Of a DNA stretch of 64,000 bases, positions 1-9,637 are shown piece by piece. Positions within the stretch are counted from its first letter, which is position 1, and every line of letters begins with the position of its first letter. The stretch comes from Deltaproteobacteria bacterium (GTDB lineage Bacteria; JADJOY01), in assembly GCA_016713535.1 (NCBI GenBank), contig JADJOY010000001.1:618421-682420 (forward strand), in the 5' to 3' direction. The notes beneath the pieces were generated by a model that searched no databases, was not told the DNA's origin, and saw only the letters and a program-made list of their open reading frames with translations. A program made the translations under genes and the position numbers.

Positions 1-1
1 G

Positions 2-754
2 CCGAACGGGCAGTCGGTGCTGAAGCCCGATTCGCGCTGCCCGTCCTGCCTCACGCCGCTGCGCTGGCGCGACAACCTGCCGGTGATCGGCTGGCTGGCG
101 GTGGGTCGGCGCTGCGCGCGGTGCTGGTCGCCGGTCTCCGGCCGCTATCCGCTGGTCGAGCTGATGACGGCGGCACTCGCCGTGGTGCTGGTGCGGATCG
201 ACGGCTACTCGGGGGCGACGCTGGCGCGTTTCGTGTTCGTGGCGGCGCTGGTGGCGATCACGTTCATCGACCTCGACCACTTCATCATCCCGGACGTGAT
301 CTCCTACTCGGGGATCGTGCTTGGGCTGGTGTTCACGCAGGTGCTCGAGCCAGTGCCGGGCGGGCTCGGCACGGCCATGCCCGGCTGGCTCGGCCTCGCG
401 GTGCGCTGGGTGCTCGAGCGGCGCGCCGCGTTCGCCGGGATCCTGCTCGGCGGCGGCTCGCTCTACGCGATCGCGCTCGCCTACTGGTGGGCGCGCCGCC
501 AGGAAGGGATGGGCGGCGGGGACGTCAAGATGCTCGCCATGATCGGCGCGTTCCTGGGCTGGCAGTCGATTCCGTTCACGATCCTGGTGGCGTCGGTGCT
601 GGGGGTGGTGATCGGCCTCGGCGCGATGGTTGCCGAGCGCGGCTCGCTCCAGCACCGGATACCGTTCGGGCCGTTCCTCGCCTTCGGCGCGCTGGCGTGG
701 GTCTACCTCGGGCCCTTTCTTCCCGATGCGCTGCGAATCGTCCCCGCGCACTGA
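2..754 (+). CDS. pilD: Type IV prepilin leader peptidase / N-methyltransferase (5' end outside window)
   Basis: Inner-membrane aspartyl protease (A24 family) that cleaves the leader of type IV prepilins and usually methylates the new N-terminal Phe. The frame is open to the window edge and reads into a typical family N-terminus (PNGQSVLKP), so the true start lies upstream and the GTG at 17 is internal. Visible marks are a zinc-type CPSC / CARC pair near the start, the first catalytic-Asp segment FIDLDH followed by IPD, and the second, GGGDVK. Several hydrophobic segments are consistent with a polytopic protein. It sits directly ahead of a two-component pair and a pseudopilin cluster, which are its substrates. 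About 250 residues are present, near full family length. Confidence 0.93.
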   Translation, partial: PNGQSVLKPDSRCPSCLTPLRWRDNLPVIGWLAVGRRCARCWSPVSGRYPLVELMTAALAVVLVRIDGYSGATLARFVFVAALVAITFIDLDHFIIPDVISYSGIVLGLVFTQVLEPVPGGLGTAMPGWLGLAVRWVLERRAAFAGILLGGGSLYAIALAYWWARRQEGMGGGDVKMLAMIGAFLGWQSIPFTILVASVLGVVIGLGAMVAERGSLQHRIPFGPFLAFGALAWVYLGPFLPDALRIVPAH

Positions 755-796
755 CGCGGCGCGCCCCGCCTCGGCGTCGCCATCGACCGGGCAGCC

Positions 797-2406
797 GTGA
801 AGCCCGTCACTCGCCGCCGGGGGATCGCGGCGGACGTACTGTTGAGCCTCGGGCTCACCGTTGCGACCGCGTTGGTGCTGCTGGTGGTGATCGTGGCGCG
901 CTCGGCGCAGGAGGTGTACCTGACCCGCGAGGAGGCGCGGCTGCGCCTCGAGCTCGCGCAGATCACCGAGCCGGGGGTGCGCGAGCACGTGCTGCCGGGA
1001 TCCTCGATCCCCGACTGGGCCAAGCTGATGTTCGGTGTGCGCGACGAGGATGGGTTCCTCCTCCACGGCGCCCAGGGCGAGTCGTTCGGGCGCGGCAAGC
1101 CGGCGGAGGACCCGCGCTGGCAGGCGTGGGCGCAGGGTGCGCCGAGCGGTGCGCCCAGCGACGTCGAGGTGGAGCGCGCCGGGCTCTTCGGGCGGCCGGT
1201 GCGCCTCTTCGGCACCGCCTCGGTCACCATCGACGGCGTCCCCTACGCGCTGGTGGTCATGCGTGGGCTCGACGAGGAGGCCGCGCCGGGGACGGTCGAG
1301 CTGCTCGGGCTGTCGGTGATGCTCTTCACGGCGGTGCCGCTCGCGTTCGGATACGTATTGCTGTCGCGCTCGGTGGTGAAGCCGATCCAGCGTCTCGTGG
1401 CGGTCACCGATCGCATGGGGACAGGGGATGCGAGCGTGCGGGTCGGCGAGCTCGAGGCCGGCGCGATCGAGCTCGCGCGGCTGGCCAGCTCCTTCGACGT
1501 GATGGCCGCGCGCGTGGAGGAGGACCGCCGGGTTCGCGAGCGCCAGCTCGAGGAGCTCGCCGCGGTGAACCGTGAGCTCGAGCATGCGCAGGCCGAGCGC
1601 GTTCGCGCCGAGAAGCTCGCCACCGTCGGGCGGCTCTCGGCGGGGATCGCGCACGAGATCGGCAACCCCCTCGGCGCGGTCCAGGGCTTCACCGAGCTGC
1701 TCCTCGAAGCCGCCCGCGCCCCCCGATCGCGGTTCCCTCAGCGCCTCGGAGCAGCTCGACCTGCTGGAGCGCGTCGAGCGCGAGACGCGCCGGATCCGCG
1801 GCATCGTCGAGGGCCTGCTGCGCTTCGCGCGCGCGCCGGTCGGCGCAGACGCCTCTTGCGATCCGGATGCGGTGGTGCGAGAGACGGTGGAGTTCCTCTC
1901 CGCTCAGGGCGCCTTCCGTCAGGCGCGGGTCGAGCGCGAGCTCGGCGCGAGCGGGGCGACGGTGGGGATCGATGCCCAGGCGCTGCAGCAGGTGCTGGTG
2001 AACCTGATCGTGAACGGGCTCGACGCCATGGGGGCCGCCGGGCGTATCGAGGTGCGCACGATGGTCCGCGCGTGGCCGGGTGAGGTCCCCGCCGGCGGTG
2101 GTCTCGGCGAGGGCTGGGTCGCGGTGCTGCGCCCGCCCTCGGACGGCGCGCCCGTGGGCGTGTCGGTGCGGGTGTCGGACGGCGGCCGAGGTATCGCGCC
2201 CGAGCTGCTGTCGCGGGTCTTCGAGCCCTTCTTCACCACCAAGGACGTCGGGCGGGGGACCGGGCTCGGACTCGCGATCGTGCTCGGCTCGGTCGAGAAG
2301 CGCGCGGCGGCATCGCCGTGCGCAGCTGCTCCACCGGCACCGAAGTGGACGTGTGGCTGCCGGCCGTGGACGTGGCGGGTGGGCACGTAGGGCGTGAGGG
2401 GGATGG

Positions 2407-2410
<4 letters not shown>
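797..2410 (+). CDS. Membrane sensor histidine kinase next to pilus genes (two frame breaks)
   Basis: Sensor kinase expected to phosphorylate the regulator encoded next. GTG start at 797. A first membrane segment covers residues 10-35, an extracytoplasmic region of about 130 residues follows, then a second membrane segment near 167-190, HAMP, a HisKA box (AHEIGNP, about residue 285), and an ATPase domain with [18 protein letters not shown] and GTGLGLAI. The frame breaks twice: near 1725-1740, just after the HisKA box, and near 2300, after the last ATP-lid motif. After the second break the original frame returns and ends at 2410 in a 4-base ATGA overlap with the regulator, which supports one gene with sequencing indels. 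Position suggests a PilS-like role, but PilS normally has six membrane helices and this has two. Confidence 0.85.
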
Positions 2411-3819
<1,409 letters not shown>

Positions 3820-3877
3820 GCCCCCCGCAGGCCGGGCCCCGGCGTGGGGCGTGGACGCGGCAGCGGAATCGCCATTC

Positions 3878-3907
3878 TTGACCGGCTCTTTCGCGCTCAG
3901 GTACGAT
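3878..3907 (+). promoter_or_regulatory. Candidate sigma-70 promoter for the pseudopilin operon
   Basis: TTGACC (3878-3883), an 18-base spacer and TACGAT (3902-3907) lie in the intergenic gap about 70 bases upstream of the first pseudopilin. The stretch is poorer in GC than its surroundings. Judged by match to consensus only. Confidence 0.45.
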
Positions 3908-3975
3908 TTGCTCATTGCAAAGATCGGCTGGGGCGGATACGCGCCCGGCCGGTTGGCGTTCGTCGGGGGGGTGTC

Positions 3976-4809
3976 GTGAGCCGAATGAGCCATCGCAGCC
4001 GAAGAGCCAGAGCCTCGAGCGCGCGCCAGCCCGCACGAGCGGCGGGCTTCACGCTGGTCGAGCTCCTCGTGGTGATGTTCATCGTCGGCCTGATCGTCCT
4101 CACCGCGGCGCCGTTCTTGCGCCAGGGGGTCAAGGGCGCACAGGCGAACTCGGCGGCACGCACGATCTACACCGACCTGGCGTATGCCCGGTCGCTGGCG
4201 GTCAAGACCGGCCTGCCGCACCTGGTCGAGATCTGCCCGGGTCTGTCGGTGGACGGCACCGGCACGTTCACGGCCGTGCCGGGGTACATGGTCATCGAGT
4301 GCTCGACCGGGACCCCGCCCAACGTGGTCCCGGACTTCGACGCCCCGCAGTGCGTGAACACCGGTGCTTGCTCGGTGCTCGCCGCCGGGACCACCCCGTC
4401 CGATTACGTGAAGCGCGCCGTGAACCTCCTCAAAGGCGGCAGCGAGGCGCGGAGCGAGGCGCGCACCGCGGTCAAGGAGATCACGGGCGTGACGTTCGGC
4501 ATCGTCGGCAGCGGCATCTCGGCTAGCTACGACGCGCCCAGCACCACCATCCCGGCGGACGGCATCGACCTGGGTTGCGCCGGCTCGGGCACGGTGCGGC
4601 GCCGGTTCTTCTTCCAGAAGAACGGCCAGGTCGTCGACGACACCGGTTCGCACGCTCCGTGCGGGGGGTCGTTCTACATCACCAGCAACATGGAAAAAGC
4701 GACCTTCGGCGCGAGCGGAGATTCGTCGCTGAACCGCGCGGTCGAGGTCAGCTCGGCGGGCGGGCTGCGCGTGCTGCGATGGGACCAGGACAAGGGCGCC
4801 TGGCGTTGA
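3976..4809 (+). CDS. GspH/FimT-family minor pseudopilin, first copy
   Basis: Minor pilin expected at the pilus tip or initiation complex. After a basic leader of about 25 residues comes the prepilin cleavage motif GFTLVE with the conserved Glu at +5, then a hydrophobic helix (VVMFIVGLIVL). The rest is a globular domain with several cysteines. GTG at 3976 or ATG at 3985 are possible starts; both give the same leader type. The next gene is a tandem paralogue sharing the helix, an LPHLVE segment and a CSTGTPP segment. About 277 residues, longer than E. coli FimT because of a C-terminal extension. First gene of a run of tightly packed pseudopilins. Confidence 0.88.
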   Translation: MSRMSHRSRRARASSARQPARAAGFTLVELLVVMFIVGLIVLTAAPFLRQGVKGAQANSAARTIYTDLAYARSLAVKTGLPHLVEICPGLSVDGTGTFTAVPGYMVIECSTGTPPNVVPDFDAPQCVNTGACSVLAAGTTPSDYVKRAVNLLKGGSEARSEARTAVKEITGVTFGIVGSGISASYDAPSTTIPADGIDLGCAGSGTVRRRFFFQKNGQVVDDTGSHAPCGGSFYITSNMEKATFGASGDSSLNRAVEVSSAGGLRVLRWDQDKGAWR

Positions 4810-4823
4810 ACGAGCGAGGGACG

Positions 4824-5573
4824 ATGGAACTCGTGAGCGTGAAGCGCATTGCGGCGGGGCAGGTGGCGTCCGGTCGGCGCGCGGACGCGGGCTTCACCTT
4901 GGTGGAGCTGATGGTCGTCATCTTCCTGATCGGGCTGCTGGTCCTGGTCGCGGTTCCCTTCCTGCAACAGGGGACTCGGGACAGCCAGGCGAACGCGGCG
5001 GCCCGCGAGCTGTGGACGGACCTCGTCTACACCAAGACCGAGGCGGTTCGCACCGGCCTGCCACACCTCGTCGAGTTCTGCGACAGTCCGCCCGGTTACG
5101 TCGTGGTGCGCTGCTCGACAGGCACACCGCCCACCGGCGACTTCGCGTCGAGCGCGTGCGCCGATGGCGGGCTCGGTGGCATGTGCACGTTGCTCTCGAG
5201 CGGCGTCGCCTCGGGCAACGCCGCCGTGGTGCGCCAGGTGACGCTCGGCCGGCGCTCGAGCGCCACCGCCAGCGCCATCCGCCTTGGTCTGGTGGGCTCG
5301 CCTGGGCCAACTCCCGGGCGCACCGGCGTGACTCCGCCCTCGAACGGGCTGGACCTCGCCAACTGTGACAGCACGGGCTCCGCGCGCAGGATGTACTTCA
5401 ACGAACGCGGTCAGGTGGTGACGGATACCTCGGCGCACACGCCGTGCCGGGGCGCGATCTACCTCACCGGGCGCACCAACGAGGACATCGAAGGGAACCG
5501 CGCGATCGAGTTCAACACCGTCGGCATGGCGCGGGCCTACCGCTACTCGTCGTCGGCGAGCGCGTGGAAATGA
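4824..5573 (+). CDS. GspH/FimT-family minor pseudopilin, second copy
   Basis: Tandem paralogue of the preceding gene, 14 bases downstream. Prepilin motif GFTLVE, hydrophobic helix VVIFLIGLLVLVAV, then a Cys-containing globular domain of about 200 residues. ATG at 4824 is preceded by a purine-rich ribosome site (GAGGG). Shared segments with the first copy include TGLPHLVE and CSTGTPP, so a local duplication is the simplest origin. It ends in an ATGA overlap with the next pseudopilin. Secreted and processed by the prepilin peptidase; exact position in the pilus is unknown. Confidence 0.87.
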   Translation: MELVSVKRIAAGQVASGRRADAGFTLVELMVVIFLIGLLVLVAVPFLQQGTRDSQANAAARELWTDLVYTKTEAVRTGLPHLVEFCDSPPGYVVVRCSTGTPPTGDFASSACADGGLGGMCTLLSSGVASGNAAVVRQVTLGRRSSATASAIRLGLVGSPGPTPGRTGVTPPSNGLDLANCDSTGSARRMYFNERGQVVTDTSAHTPCRGAIYLTGRTNEDIEGNRAIEFNTVGMARAYRYSSSASAWK

Positions 5574-6016
5574 GGGGGGCAGGGATGCTCGTCAGGCTGG
5601 AGCCGCGGCGCGCCGCGGCGGGATTCACGCTGGTCGAGGTGCTGGTGGCGTTGTTCGTCCTCGCGGTCGGATTGCTGGGGCTCGCTTCGCTCCAGCTCAG
5701 CGCCTCGCGTGGCAACGCGCAGAGCGGCGTCGGTACGCGCGCCGTGCTGATCGCGCAGTCGCGGATGGAGATGCTGAAGAGCGCGCGGTTCACCGACGTC
5801 GGCACGGGGACCGACCTCGATACCCAGTGCAACACCGCCGTCCAGATCAAGAACCAGGCCGGCGCGGACCAGGATTTCTTCACGGTCGCGTGCACCTACT
5901 CGTTCCAGGACAGCGACGGCGACGGAACCGACGATCTGGTGGACCTCGATGTCCAGGTGACCTACCCGGGCGCCAGCACGCCGATCCACCTGATCTCGAG
6001 CAGGACGTCGGCGTGA
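5570..6016 (+). CDS. PilV/GspI-like minor pseudopilin, first copy
   Basis: Short pseudopilin of 148 residues with cleavage motif GFTLVE and helix VLVALFVLAVGLLGLASLQL typical of PilV. ATG 5570 overlaps the previous stop; ATG 5585 is an alternative preceded by a very G-rich ribosome site. The C-terminal part contains two cysteines and an EF-hand-like acidic loop (DSDGDGTDDLVD, 5909-5944), suggesting calcium binding. A second PilV-like gene follows at once. Likely part of the minor-pilin complex that primes pilus assembly and presents PilY1. Confidence 0.86.
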   Translation: MRGAGMLVRLEPRRAAAGFTLVEVLVALFVLAVGLLGLASLQLSASRGNAQSGVGTRAVLIAQSRMEMLKSARFTDVGTGTDLDTQCNTAVQIKNQAGADQDFFTVACTYSFQDSDGDGTDDLVDLDVQVTYPGASTPIHLISSRTSA

Positions 6017-6039
6017 GGGTCCGGGGAGGAGGTCCGGCG

Positions 6040-6465
6040 ATGCGCGAGTCGAACGGGTTCACGCTACTCGAGGTGCTGATCGCCCTCATGATCCTCGCGA
6101 TCGGGGTCCTCGCGGTCACCACGCTGCAGCTCAACGCCACCAAGAACAGCGCGGTGGGCGACGTCATCGCCAAGGCGCTGACGGTCGCCGAGACACGCAT
6201 CGAGCTGCTGCGGAGCTCGCCCCCGGCGAACCTCGTCGACGGCGGCACGCTCGATACCCAGTGCCAGCAGTCGGTGGTGTTCGCCAACCACACCTCGGTG
6301 ACCGGCGCCTCGAACGCTTCGTTCACGGTCGACTGTGCCTTCTCGACGGTGTGCGAGCTCTCGCCCTGCCCGCCCGGGATCCAGACGCGCCAGTTCATCG
6401 TCACGGTGTCGTCGAACCTGCTCACGAACCCGGTTCGACTCACGGGAAAGGTCCCTCTCTCATGA
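6040..6465 (+). CDS. pilV: PilV-like minor pseudopilin, second copy
   Basis: 141-residue pseudopilin with only five residues before the GFTLLE motif, followed by a PilV-type helix (VLIALMILAIGVLAV). Both PilV copies carry a matching LDTQC segment in the globular domain, supporting duplication. A strong ribosome site (GGGGAGGAGG) precedes ATG 6040. The stop overlaps the next start (ATGA, 6462-6465). Three cysteines near the C-terminus, including a CPP motif, may form disulphides. Confidence 0.87.
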   Translation: MRESNGFTLLEVLIALMILAIGVLAVTTLQLNATKNSAVGDVIAKALTVAETRIELLRSSPPANLVDGGTLDTQCQQSVVFANHTSVTGASNASFTVDCAFSTVCELSPCPPGIQTRQFIVTVSSNLLTNPVRLTGKVPLS

Positions 6466-7532
6466 GCACCCTGCGGCGCCGTGACGGCGAGGACCCGCGG
6501 CTGGTCGCGAGCGCGGGCTTCACGCTGGTCGAGCTCCTGATCACGCTGCTCCTGTTCAGCCTGCTGATCGCCGGCATCTGGTCGACCTTCTCGGCGCAGA
6601 AGCGGACGGCGGCGAGCCAGGATCAGCTCGTGGAGGTCAACAACAACCTCCGCATCGGCATGTGGGGGCTCGGGATCGACGTCATGCAGGCCGGACTCGG
6701 GCGGGTCTTCACCGCCGCGAGCGGAACCTGCAGGGACGTCGGCGTGCTCGAGGCCAACCCGTACCAGATCACGTTCCTCTACGACGTCAACGACTCGGCG
6801 ATGACCAACGCCGGCACGCCCGACGGCGCCTCGTTCCAGTGGTACAGCGCGTCGCTGTGCAGCGCGAGCGACTGCACCGGCACGTGCTCGACCACCGCGG
6901 ACTCGACGAGCGTCAATCGCCACGCCGAGATCGTGCGGTGGGGGCTCGACAACCCGGCGGTGACCGGTTCCGTGGCGATCGTCCGTGGCGCTTCCACCCC
7001 GTTCACGTCGACCTTCAACGCGACGAACGCGGCGAGCGCCAAGGCGAACATCAACTACAACGATCGTGACACCAACGGCGTCAACCCGAACGTGTACGAC
7101 CTCTGGAAAGAGGTCACCAGCTCGGCGGGCGTCCAGACCTCGGACCCGATCGCGTACGGGATTCGCGGGCTGTCGAGCGGCAACGCCACGCCCACCGACG
7201 AGAACGGCAACCCGTTCCTGATGTTCTCGTATTTCCTCGACGTCAACAACGACGGCGTGTGGCAGTGCACCTCGGGCTCGGGCCCCGACGCGATCAAAGG
7301 CGACAACGGCGGCGACTGCGCGCTCAGCACCGCGGAGATCAACGTGCTGACGAACTCCGCCACCTCGGCGGGCGCCCTCACGCAGGCCGAGCTCTACCAG
7401 GTGCTGCGGGTGTCCGTGACGTTGCGGGGCGAGACGCAGCGCCCGGACGCCCAGTTCGCCGCGAACAACGGCTATCGGTTCCGCATGCTGCGGACCACGT
7501 TCAAGCTCAACAACATGGCGTTTGCACCCTGA
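6462..7532 (+). CDS. pilW: PilW/GspJ-like minor pseudopilin, first copy
   Basis: 356-residue pseudopilin starting in an ATGA overlap with the PilV-like gene. Leader of 19 residues, GFTLVE, helix LLITLLLFSLLIAGIW, then a conserved PilW-type segment (NNLRIGMWGLGIDVMQAG) and a long Cys-rich domain. It holds an EF-hand-like loop, DNGGDCALSTAE (7302-7337), found at the equivalent place in the next gene. PilW proteins belong to the PilVWX-PilY1 priming complex. Intact reading frame. Confidence 0.86.
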   Translation: MSTLRRRDGEDPRLVASAGFTLVELLITLLLFSLLIAGIWSTFSAQKRTAASQDQLVEVNNNLRIGMWGLGIDVMQAGLGRVFTAASGTCRDVGVLEANPYQITFLYDVNDSAMTNAGTPDGASFQWYSASLCSASDCTGTCSTTADSTSVNRHAEIVRWGLDNPAVTGSVAIVRGASTPFTSTFNATNAASAKANINYNDRDTNGVNPNVYDLWKEVTSSAGVQTSDPIAYGIRGLSSGNATPTDENGNPFLMFSYFLDVNNDGVWQCTSGSGPDAIKGDNGGDCALSTAEINVLTNSATSAGALTQAELYQVLRVSVTLRGETQRPDAQFAANNGYRFRMLRTTFKLNNMAFAP

Positions 7533-7607
7533 CCGACGTGAACCATCGACGATCGCGCGAGCCCGGGGGCCGTCGGTGACGGGGCGCCCGCGAGGAGGGA
7601 GTGGGGG

Positions 7608-8859
7608 ATGAGGCTGGCCAGGGGGGATTCGAGGGGGTTTGTCCGGTTCGCGCCGGCTCCCTCGCGCGGGGGAGCGGCGAGGGCCGGCTTCACCATCGCG
7701 GAGCTCTTGATCGCGTTGCTCCTGACCGGGATCCTGATGATCACGGTCTTCGCGGCGATGGACTCGCAGCGGAGCTCGTACGTCGCCTCCGAGCAGGCGT
7801 CGGACATCGGCCAGAACCTGCGCGTTGCGGTCGAGGCGGTGACCCGGGAGGTGCGCCTCGCCGGGTTGCGGAACTCGGGAGGCCAGCCAGCCATCGTGCA
7901 GGCCGCGCCGTTCCAGCTCGCGTTCTACGCCGACGTCAACCAGAGCTGTCTGTGCAGCGCCAGCGGCGTGCGCGTCGCCGAGGACCAGTGCTGGGGCTAC
8001 CCGACCAGCTTGGGTGGAGGGATCGACGCCGCCCCGGCGAACTGTGGGCTCAAGGCATCCAACCCGATGGGCGACGCGCCCAACGGCGTGAGCTTCTACG
8101 GGAACCACCGTGCCGGACGCGCCGGCGACCTCGCCGAGCCACGCCGAGCTGATCACCTGGACGTTCGACCGTCCGGCAGACGCCGTCACCGCGGGTGACG
8201 CCTACCACACGTACACCATCACGTCCGCGCAGGAGGCGCTGGTCTCGAACGACTGCTCCACCGCGGCGATCAACGCCAGCGACCTCGACACCTCGATCTC
8301 GACGTGTACGACCGCCGGCGATCCCACCTCGTGCACCAACCCGCTCTACAACCTCTACCGCGTCGTCGCGCTCAACCGCACCAGCGCGGTGTCGACCGAC
8401 AACACGACGTCGGTCGCGAAGGTGGCCTCGGGCCTGCGCGGGCCGTGCCGCGGCGACAGCACGACGGACGCCGCCGAGCTGGTCGACGAGCTCGCGGACC
8501 CCACCAACCGGGTGTGGCCGGCGTTCTCGTACTGGATCGACCGCGACGACGACGGCGAGATCAACAACAACTGCGACGGGTCGCTCGACACCACCGAGGA
8601 CGTCCTGTTCGGTGACACCAACGGCGACTGTCTCTTCAGCGCCGCCGAGCTCGCGGCGCTCACCGCGGTGCCGCAGTCGAGCGCCGCGGCGCCGCCAGCG
8701 GACGAAGAGATCCTCGAGAACATCGTTCGAGTGGACGTGCGTCTGACGGGCGCGGCGCAGGATCGCGCGCGGCTCGGTACGACGGTGGGTGGTGCGGATG
8801 TCGACTTCCGGGCGCGTCACCTCGCGTCCAGTGCGATCGTTCGGAACAGGGTTCGATGA
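7608..8859 (+). CDS. PilW-like minor pseudopilin, second copy (one frame break)
   Basis: Paralogue of the preceding gene: motif GFTIAE, helix LLIALLLTGILMITVF, then a segment like that of PilW (QNLRVAVEAVTREVRLAG). Unusually the motif has Ile-Ala before the conserved Glu. The frame breaks near 8105, where YGN in one frame continues as VPDAPATSPSHAELITW in another; the two parts together give about 416 residues. The C-terminal part carries an EF-hand-like loop DTNGDCLFSAAE (8614-8649). The 75-base gap upstream has a purine-rich ribosome site. Most likely functional in the organism with a sequencing error here. Confidence 0.82.
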
Positions 8860-8920
8860 TGGCCGCGGGGGGCGGCCGGTCAGCGGGGCGCGAAGGTCGA
8901 GGCCCGAGAGGAGTGGATCC

Positions 8921-9572
8921 ATGCAAGGCGTAGTTGCAGCGTCGCGCCGGCGTTCGGGGAACCGGGGCATCGCCCTGGTGCTCGTGCTGCTGATCCTCGC
9001 GACCACGACCATCATCGGCATCGGCGCGGTGACGGCCTCGATCTCGGACCTCAAGATCACGGCCAACGAGAATTGCTACAACAAGCTGCTCAACGCCGCC
9101 GACGTGGGCATCCAGACGGCGCGGCTCGACGTCCAGAACCATCCGGAGATCATCACCCGGAAGGATCGCAAGAACAGCACCAACAACGCCTACGCGTCGA
9201 ACCCCTGACGTTCTGGAACCTCAGAACTGCGGCGACGACATCGTCAGCGGCAGCTCGAAGGCCAGCGACGCGCGGCGGCCAAGTGCACCGCAGCGTCCTC
9301 GGCCGACGGATCCTGCAGACCGCGACGCAGACCGGCGGCAAGTTCAAGTACTTCACGAGATCCGTCTCCTGAACCGCGAGTCGAAGGTGGCGCTGATCGC
9401 GGGTGAGCAGACCGGCACGACGCAGCAGTACCAGTTCGTGACGCACTCGCTGGCGGAAGGCTGTGGGACCAACGCCAACCTCGAGTCACGGACCCAGCGG
9501 TCGTTCCGGATGATCGGCGGCGACCAGAACGACTACCAATCGGTCGCCTACGACCCGAAGGCGGCGACATGA
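8921..9572 (+). CDS. pilX: PilX/GspK-like minor pseudopilin (several frame breaks)
   Basis: Starts at ATG 8921 with a short basic leader and the PilX-type N-terminus GIALVLVLLILATTTIIGIG, lacking the FTLxE form, as is usual for PilX. A helical stretch with NAADVGIQTARL follows, also typical. The frame then breaks near 9205 and at least three more times before 9390. Reading the pieces together gives a continuous protein of about 217 residues ending DPKAAT at 9572, with four cysteines. The stop overlaps an ATG at 9569, in frame with PilY1. I call one gene damaged by indels rather than a real pseudogene. Confidence 0.75.
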
Positions 9573-9637
9573 GCCGGCGCTCGATGCGAGCCGGTCACGC
9601 GTCCGCGGTCGTCCGGATCGAACCACGGAGGAGCCTG

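Noticed and set aside
3890-3925. Sigma-54 promoter before the pseudopilin genes
   Set aside because: TTGCAA at 3915 has GA, not GG, at the -24 place; spacing to other GG pairs is wrong.
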